Assembly (NCBI GenBank): GCA_018897395.1
Contig: JAHIKV010000016.1
Span: 1-16,308, forward strand
Direction of reading: 5' to 3'
From: Planctomycetota bacterium
GTDB taxonomy: Bacteria > Planctomycetota > Planctomycetia > Pirellulales > Thermoguttaceae
Length of the DNA: 16,308 nucleotides
The position numbers were made by a program, and so were the translations under genes. This document shows, piece by piece, positions 11,995 through 16,308 of the stretch. The notes under the pieces are model-generated. The model saw nothing but the letters and a program-made list of their open reading frames with translations. It searched no databases and was not told the origin of the DNA. Numbering within the stretch: position 1 is the stretch's first letter; each line of letters opens with the position of its first letter.

Positions 11995-12789
11995 CTGCTT
12001 CGCCACCTTGATCGCCGGCGGCGTCTTGGGCGCGAAGTGTTCGGCCACTTGCTCGACGATGTCGGCGGGCGTCGCCTGATCGAGCGGGATTTCGTCGTGG
12101 TAGTAGACCTCGGCGTTGACCAGTTTTTCGGCCACTTCGAGCCGGCTGCGCAGATTTGCCACCAGTTCCTTGACGCGCCCCAGCCGGCTTTCGTCGAATT
12201 GATACTCGCTGGTCGCCTTGGCGGCGGCAATCATCTGCAAGCGGGCTTCAAGGTTCTCGACCTCGACCTGCAACTGACGCTTCGAGGCCAACATGCCTTC
12301 GAGCTTCCGCCGGGCGGCCTTCAGACTCTTCTCCCGGGCGTTGCGAATCTCGCTGAAACTGGCCAAGGTGGCCTCGCCGGTCTTGTAGCGCTCGAACCTG
12401 CCGGCCAGATCGGCGCGGACCTCGTCCGCCGTGTAGCCGCGCGAGGCATAGACGAAGGTATCCTTGCCGGTGGCCAGGTCGGTATTCAACCGCAGGAGTT
12501 GTTCCTTTTCCTTTTCGAGCCGCGCGCGGCACTCGGCGATCTGCTCCTCGAGCCGCGCGACCTCGACCTCTTCCTTGGCGATGACGTGCATGTTTTTTCG
12601 GACCTCCGGCACGAGGTCTTGAATCATGCCCCGCGCGCGATCGACCTGGAACTCGATGGGCACGGACTCTCGCGCCGCGTCGGTCACGTAGCCGACCGAG
12701 GTGCGGAGATAGCTGAAGGCGTCGCGCCCGACCAGCAGCGCGCCAAGCAGCACCACGCCGCCGCCGATTACCAATACTTTCTTAACCAT
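11992..12789 (-). CDS. Membrane-anchored coiled-coil protein, planctomycete type
   Basis: 265 aa from the ATG at 12789, with AGGAGGG (complement of 12797-12803) seven bases upstream. A basic MVKK start and one hydrophobic helix (about 5-21) form an uncleaved anchor. DAFSYLRTSVGYVTDAARESVP (about 23-44) follows, then long helices with heptad patterns (KEEVEVARLEEQIAECRARL, about 72-91; RRKLEGMLASKRQLQVEVENL, about 160-180) broken by FVYASRGYTADEVRADLAGRF. The tail is Pro/Ala rich (APKTPPAIKVAKQ). The organisation recalls PspA-like or septum-associated coiled-coil scaffolds, but I cannot name a family; I have seen the pattern only in planctomycetes. The stop codon lies inside a heptamer repeat array, so the true ancestral end may have differed. 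Confidence 0.7.
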   Translation of the reverse strand: MVKKVLVIGGGVVLLGALLVGRDAFSYLRTSVGYVTDAARESVPIEFQVDRARGMIQDLVPEVRKNMHVIAKEEVEVARLEEQIAECRARLEKEKEQLLRLNTDLATGKDTFVYASRGYTADEVRADLAGRFERYKTGEATLASFSEIRNAREKSLKAARRKLEGMLASKRQLQVEVENLEARLQMIAAAKATSEYQFDESRLGRVKELVANLRSRLEVAEKLVNAEVYYHDEIPLDQATPADIVEQVAEHFAPKTPPAIKVAKQ

Positions 12790-12828
12790 GACCGGGCCCT
12801 CCTAGTTTGGGGTACAATTGAATTCCGC

Positions 12829-12896
12829 GTTTAGCCGGCGTGCTTGCACGCCGCGAGAACCGCAGTCCGCGCGGCGGACGAGTCCGCCGGCTAAAC
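12829..12896. repeat. Nested palindromic repeat with 12-bp inverted ends
   Basis: GTTTAGCCGGCG (12829-12840) and CGCCGGCTAAAC (12885-12896) bound a 68-bp unit. Inside are GGCGTGC/GCACGCC and GCGGAC/GTCCGC type hairpins. It lies between the divergent coiled-coil gene and the toxin-antitoxin promoter; the end GCTAAAC resembles the CTAAAT tail of the TATT-loop hairpins. Confidence 0.65.
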
Positions 12897-12960
12897 GGCG
12901 GTAAACTTCACCGTCTCTACAAAGGTTTATTCGCCGCCGAGAGGCAAATATTGGGGCAGG

Positions 12961-12989
12961 TTGCCGAAAACGGTCGCGCGGGCTATAAT
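12961..12989 (+). promoter_or_regulatory. Sigma-70-type promoter of the MNT/HEPN operon
   Basis: TTGCCG (12961-12966), a 17-base spacer and a perfect TATAAT (12984-12989). Transcription would start near 12996, giving a very short leader, with the strong ribosome site GGGAGGA at 12996-13002 eight bases before the ATG. If the start lies as close as it looks, the leader begins almost at the ribosome site. Confidence 0.72.
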
Positions 12990-13010
12990 TTGGGGGGGAG
13001 GATGTGATAA

Positions 13011-13325
13011 ATGGACCGGAATCTGCTCTTGCAGCGGATCAAAGACGTACTGCAACCCGCATTCGGCGACCGCTTCCGCGGGGTGGTGTTGTACGGCTCC
13101 GAGGCCCGCGGCACGGCCGGCGCCGACAGCGACGTTGACGTTCTCGTGTTGCTTACGGGGCCCATCCAAGTCGGCAAGGACATCAGTGCGACAACACGCG
13201 CCATTTATCCATTGATGCTGGAAATGGATCGGATCATTGACGCTACCCCCGCGGACATTCATCATTATGAAGATGAATTGGCCCCCTTGTATCGCAACGC
13301 CAAACGAGAAGGCATTCGGGCATGA
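13011..13325 (+). CDS. MNT-domain nucleotidyltransferase (antitoxin of an MNT/HEPN pair)
   Basis: 104 aa, a minimal nucleotidyltransferase. The signature GS-x10-DxD is clear: LYGSEARGTAGADSDVDVLV, with G29-S30 and D41/D43; a third acidic residue would lie further on (for example D73 in LEMDRIID). In characterised MNT/HEPN pairs (for example MntA/HepT) the MNT protein adds AMP to the HEPN toxin and silences it. The ATG has a strong ribosome site and a good promoter. Its stop overlaps the next start by ATGA, so production is coupled to the HEPN gene, with the antitoxin first. It is intact by motif. Confidence 0.88.
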   Translation: MDRNLLLQRIKDVLQPAFGDRFRGVVLYGSEARGTAGADSDVDVLVLLTGPIQVGKDISATTRAIYPLMLEMDRIIDATPADIHHYEDELAPLYRNAKREGIRA

Positions 13326-13720
13326 ACTTGTATGCGAAGGATTTCTGGCGCCGGGCGAACCAATCCCTGGCAACGGCTCGCGCCATTGCCGCCTCCGATC
13401 CCGACGCCGCTGCATCGCGGGCCTACTACGCGGCTTTCTATGCGGTCTCGGCTCTGTTTGCCCTTGAGTCACGCGAGTTCTCCAAACATTCCGCGGTGGA
13501 GTCCGCCGTTCATCGCCATCTGGTGAACGCCGGCCGTTGGCCAACGAACCTTGGCGCGGATTACCATGATTTGCGGGCGCTCCGCGCCATGGGAGACTAC
13601 GGCCGTTTGGACCACGTTGCCCATGATGCGGCGGAGGAGACCGTGGAGAAGGCCCAACGCATTCTCGAAGCGGTTCAGGAGGCTTGTCCCCAATTGGGCG
13701 ACTCGCACAAGACACCATGA
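13322..13720 (+). CDS. HEPN-domain protein (toxin of an MNT/HEPN pair)
   Basis: 132 aa, almost wholly helical. SRAYYAAFYAVSALFALE (about 32-49) is the conserved HEPN helix, and REFSKH (51-56) is an R-x4-H motif as in HEPN ribonucleases, followed by SAVESAVHRHLV. A later helix (RLDHVAHDAAEETVEKAQRILE) closes the fold. HEPN toxins of this kind cut RNA and are held in check by the partner. The ATG overlaps the MNT stop (ATGA). The position of R-x4-H differs slightly from the classic HepT arrangement, so an inactive structural HEPN cannot be excluded. The next gene starts 24 bases later on the same strand and might be co-transcribed. Confidence 0.85.
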   Translation: MNLYAKDFWRRANQSLATARAIAASDPDAAASRAYYAAFYAVSALFALESREFSKHSAVESAVHRHLVNAGRWPTNLGADYHDLRALRAMGDYGRLDHVAHDAAEETVEKAQRILEAVQEACPQLGDSHKTP

Positions 13721-13744
13721 CCGGCGATATGCCGCGAGTCTAGG

Positions 13745-14881
13745 TTGCTTAACGTGCTTCTTTCTCCAGACCAACTTGTGCAACAGATACACGATTCGCG
13801 TGGTCGGATCGTGCTGGCGGCCACCGGCGGGGGTAGCCGGGCTATCGCCGACCTGCTGGAAGTCCCCGGCGGCTCCAAGACGCTACTGGAGGCCGTCGTC
13901 CCCTATTCGGCTCCGGCGATGATCGAATGGCTGGGGGGAGTGCCGGACGAGTTCTGCTCGGCTGCGACCGCCCGGGCAATGGCGATGGTCGCCTTCCAGC
14001 GGGCGCGTCGATACGAAGAGCCCGTGAGTACCGTGGCGGGAGTGGCCTGCACGGCCAGCCTGGCGTCCGACCGGCCGAAGCGCGGCCCGCACCGCATCCA
14101 CGTCGCCCTGCAAACCATCGGCGAGACCGCCGTCTGGCACCTGCAATTGCTCAAGCAGCGCCGCAGCCGAGTGGAAGAAGAGCGGTTGGCGGGGCGGCTG
14201 CTGCTGAACGCCGTCGCCGCGGCCTGCGACGTTCCCGATCGGCTGAAGCTTGTACTGCTCGAAGGCGAACGGGTCGAGGAGTCGAGCACCCGTGCGCCGG
14301 CGGAGTGGCAAGACCTGCTGCTGGGCAATGTCGAGAGCGTCCGCGTCGGCCCGGAGGGCGGACCGCCGCGGCTCGTTTTTCCCGGCGCCTTCAATCCCTT
14401 GCACGCCGGCCATCGCCGCATGGTCCAGATTGCTCGGGATATGATGCAGCAGCCGGCGGCCGTGGAAATCTCCATCGTCAACGTCGACAAGCCGCCGCTG
14501 GATTACATGGAGATCGAGCGCCGCCTGGGCCAATTTCCGCCGGAGTGGACGATCTATCTCACCCGCGCGGCGAGGTTCGAGGAGAAATCGCGGCTGTTCG
14601 CCGGGGCGACGCTCATCGTCGGGGCCGACACTCTGCGGCGGATCGCCTCGCCGCGATACCACGGCGGCGACGCGGCGGCCTGCCGGGAATCGTTGGAGCG
14701 GATCGCCGCCAATGGATGCCGGTTCCTGGTATTCGACCGTTGCGAGGACGGCGGCGGGTTCGTCCGCCTGGCCGATCTGGACTTGCCCGACGTGCTTCGC
14801 TCTTTATGCCAAGAAGTGTCGCCGGAGGTTTTCCGCGACGACGTTTCCTCGACGGCGCTGCGGAAGTCAGGGGCGGGGTGA
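13745..14881 (+). CDS. CinA-C/PncC-like domain fused to an NMN-adenylyltransferase-like domain
   Basis: 378 aa from a TTG at 13745 (a GTG at 13754 is equally possible; the ribosome site is weak either way). The N-terminal half (about 15-165) follows the order of the CinA C-terminal/PncC (NMN amidohydrolase) fold: VLAATGGGSRAIADLLEVPG, GGSKTLLEAVVPYS and ATARAMAMVAF. The usual ESCTGG active-site serine motif reads ATGGGS, so deamidase activity is doubtful. The C-terminal half (about 208-378) is a cytidylyltransferase-type NadD/NMNAT domain: VFPGAFNPLHAGH (211-223), with the HxGH ATP site, VGADTL (292-297) and SSTALR (368-373). A plausible role is NMN or NaMN turnover and NAD synthesis, with both halves acting on the same nucleotide; this is inference. 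The end overlaps convergent folC by 15 bases. Confidence 0.75.
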   Translation: MLNVLLSPDQLVQQIHDSRGRIVLAATGGGSRAIADLLEVPGGSKTLLEAVVPYSAPAMIEWLGGVPDEFCSAATARAMAMVAFQRARRYEEPVSTVAGVACTASLASDRPKRGPHRIHVALQTIGETAVWHLQLLKQRRSRVEEERLAGRLLLNAVAAACDVPDRLKLVLLEGERVEESSTRAPAEWQDLLLGNVESVRVGPEGGPPRLVFPGAFNPLHAGHRRMVQIARDMMQQPAAVEISIVNVDKPPLDYMEIERRLGQFPPEWTIYLTRAARFEEKSRLFAGATLIVGADTLRRIASPRYHGGDAAACRESLERIAANGCRFLVFDRCEDGGGFVRLADLDLPDVLRSLCQEVSPEVFRDDVSSTALRKSGAG

Positions 14882-16308
14882 TAAAGGTCGCTCGGCTATC
14901 AGACGGCGCATCTCGGCGGCAAGGAAGAAAGAGCCGGTGACACAGATCAGATCGTCCGGCTGGGCGAGGCGACCGACCGCGTCCCAGGCGTCGGCCGGAG
15001 TGGGAGCGATTTCCACCGTTGGTGCGGCAGTTGAACTGCCGCACCAACAGTCAGTTGAACTGCCGCACCAACAGGCAGCCAACTTCCGCAACTCCTCGGG
15101 CGGGACGCCGCGCGGATTGTTCAAGTAGCGGGTCAAGATCGCATGGTCAAAGCGGCCGAGCAACGCCCGCCACATGCCGCCGACGTCTTTGTCTTGGGTC
15201 GCGGCGAAGACGAGCAATCGCCGGGCGACCGAAAAACTCTCCTCGAGCGCCTCGACCAGCGCCTCGATGGAAGCGACGTTATGGGCGGCGTCGAGCACCA
15301 CGGCCGGCCGCCGCGCGAGGACTTCCACCCGCGCCGGCCAGACGACCTCGGCCAGACCGCGGCGGATTGCGGTCTCGGGTATCGTCCAACCGCTTAGGCG
15401 GAGTTCTTCCACGCCCGCTAGCGCGACGGCCGCGTTGGCGGCCTGGTGCCGGCCGAGCATGGCGAGGGGGATGTTGGGATAATCGACAAGTCGGCCATCG
15501 GTGGACGCCGGGCCCCCGGTGTATGACGAACCCCCGGTGTATTCACCGGGGGCTAAATGTCCGGGGGCTAAATGTCCGGGGGCTAAATGGAAGTCGAATC
15601 GCGCGGGCGACGGGGCCTTTTCCAGATGACGCGGCGGGTGGTACTCGAAGTCGAAATCGACGCCCAACTGCACCAGCCGGCAGCCGGCGGCCGCGGCGGC
15701 GCGACCGATCACTTCGCGCGGCCGTTCGGCGCGGACGCCGCTGATGACCGTCGTGCCGGGCTTGATTATGCCTGCCTTTTCCGCCGCGATGGACTCGAGC
15801 GTTTCACCCAACTGCCGGGTGTGGTCGAAGCTGATGCTGGTGATGATCGACAGGCAGGGCGAGCAGACGTTGGTCGAATCGAGCCGGCCGCCAAGCCCCA
15901 CTTCCAACACGGCTGCTTCAACCTTTCGGATTGCAAAATGCTTCAGCGCCGTCGCGGTGATGATCTCGAAGTAGGTCGGGCCATGTTCGGGCGGATCGCA
16001 GCGGGCCGCCGCGCGGTCCATCGCCTCGACCTCCGGCCGAACCAACTCGACCAGCTCGGCATACTCCTCCGGCGGACAAGGCCGGGCATCGACCGCCATC
16101 CGCTCCTCGACCCGGTCGAGATGCGGCGAGGTGAACAGTCCGGCGCGATAGCCCGCCGCCGTGAAAATCGCGGCGATCATTGCCGCGGTCGAGCCTTTTC
16201 CCTTGGTGCCCGCGACGTGGACGATGGGCATCGACTCTTGCGGGTTGCCGAGCCGCCGGAGCAGTTCCCGCATCCGGTCGAGTTTCAGCGCCTCCTCGGA
16301 GTTCGGCA
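14867..16308 (-). CDS. folC: Folylpolyglutamate/dihydrofolate synthase FolC (5' end outside the window)
   Basis: The visible part is about 480 aa; the reading frame stays open to the right edge (PNSEEALKLDRM precedes the Met at 16273), so the true start lies beyond. FolC adds glutamates to folates in the cytoplasm. Motifs in order: P-loop HVAGTKGKGST, TSPHLDRVEERM, FEIITATAL, GLGGRLDSTNV, ITSISFDHTRQLG with AAEKAGIIKPG, LGRHQAANAAVALA and DAAHNVASIEAL. All are intact, so the enzyme should be active. Two repeat-derived segments interrupt otherwise normal sequence: tandem LAPGH units then EYTGG (DNA 15513-15590), just before the LGRHQ motif, and two CWCGSST units (DNA 15018-15073) near the C-terminus. 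The 3' end overlaps the convergent fusion gene by 15 bases. Confidence 0.92.
   Translation of the reverse strand, partial: PNSEEALKLDRMRELLRRLGNPQESMPIVHVAGTKGKGSTAAMIAAIFTAAGYRAGLFTSPHLDRVEERMAVDARPCPPEEYAELVELVRPEVEAMDRAAARCDPPEHGPTYFEIITATALKHFAIRKVEAAVLEVGLGGRLDSTNVCSPCLSIITSISFDHTRQLGETLESIAAEKAGIIKPGTTVISGVRAERPREVIGRAAAAAGCRLVQLGVDFDFEYHPPRHLEKAPSPARFDFHLAPGHLAPGHLAPGEYTGGSSYTGGPASTDGRLVDYPNIPLAMLGRHQAANAAVALAGVEELRLSGWTIPETAIRRGLAEVVWPARVEVLARRPAVVLDAAHNVASIEALVEALEESFSVARRLLVFAATQDKDVGGMWRALLGRFDHAILTRYLNNPRGVPPEELRKLAACWCGSSTDCWCGSSTAAPTVEIAPTPADAWDAVGRLAQPDDLICVTGSFFLAAEMRRLIAERPLSPRP
15018..15073. repeat. GTTGGTGCGGCAGTT palindrome plus a half copy, inside folC
   Basis: Perfect 15-bp arms GTTGGTGCGGCAGTT and AACTGCCGCACCAAC around one base (15018-15048). 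A half copy starting CAGTTGAACTGCC follows at 15052-15073, 24 bp after the matching position, a multiple of three. It is read in frame as two CWCGSST blocks in FolC. Confidence 0.85.
15513..15590. repeat. TATT-loop hairpin with tandem tail copies, inside folC
   Basis: A partial copy CCCCCGGTGTAT (15513-15524), a full hairpin with arms CCCCCGGTG and CACCGGGGG around TATT (15531-15552), then three GGGGGCTAAATG units with a 15-bp period (from 15548, 15563 and 15578). It is the same family as 8677-8747. Both amplified periods (15 here, 21 there) are multiples of three. Confidence 0.85.

Noticed and set aside
13927..14940. 337-aa plus-strand frame within the fusion gene
   Set aside because: Low-complexity shadow frame; the motifs HxGH and SSTALR belong to the other frame.

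Overview
The window looks like chromosomal DNA of a planctomycete (Planctomycetota, Pirellulales-like). This is inferred from protein content, not from a marker gene: a twin-arginine Gfo/Idh/MocA oxidoreductase, a Hanks-type kinase fused to a polytopic membrane domain, a secreted alpha/alpha-toroid protein, several secreted or membrane-anchored proteins of the kind conserved in that phylum, GC-rich codons, and tRNA genes without an encoded CCA end.

Layout. 1-670 has no gene but holds a 147-bp MITE-like element. 671-3429 (+) is a two-gene operon: an HlyD-type periplasmic adaptor and a secreted prenyltransferase/squalene-cyclase-like toroid. 3417-4255 is a REP/RAYT module: a frameshifted REP-associated tyrosine transposase on the minus strand between two triplets of the same REP palindrome. 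4317-5183 (+) is a Gfo/Idh/MocA gene cut short by a 122-bp inverted-repeat element. 5317-5521 (-) holds a tRNA-Glu(UUC) with C33 and a degenerate tRNA-Phe(GAA), with an intrinsic terminator directly in front. 6041-6868 (+) holds a 50-aa coiled-coil protein and an overlapping antitoxin/RelE-ParE toxin pair. 6974-8546 (-) holds a LolA-like lipoprotein and a conserved unknown. 8566-8788 is a 223-bp inverted-repeat element carrying a 21-bp tandem array. 8789-9585 is repeat-rich and non-coding. 9586-12789 (-) holds a small membrane protein, the kinase-membrane fusion and an anchored coiled-coil protein. 12961-14881 (+) holds a promoter, an MNT/HEPN toxin-antitoxin pair and a CinA-like/NMN-adenylyltransferase-like fusion. 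14867-16308 (-) is folC, running off the right edge.

The main theme is repeats. At least six families of short palindromes or C-rich heptamers occupy the intergenic space and also enter genes. Four genes (toroid, RAYT, oxidoreductase, coiled-coil protein) end on a stop codon that lies inside a repeat. Repeats are also translated in frame in the toroid signal peptide, the kinase linker and at two places in FolC. Two hairpin families keep their loop while their stem sequences change on both arms together, which suggests that the folded form matters. The RAYT is the likely mobiliser of the GGCCGCT(N)AGCGGCC family; the mobiliser of the others is not in the window.

All family assignments are from reading the sequence, without database searches.
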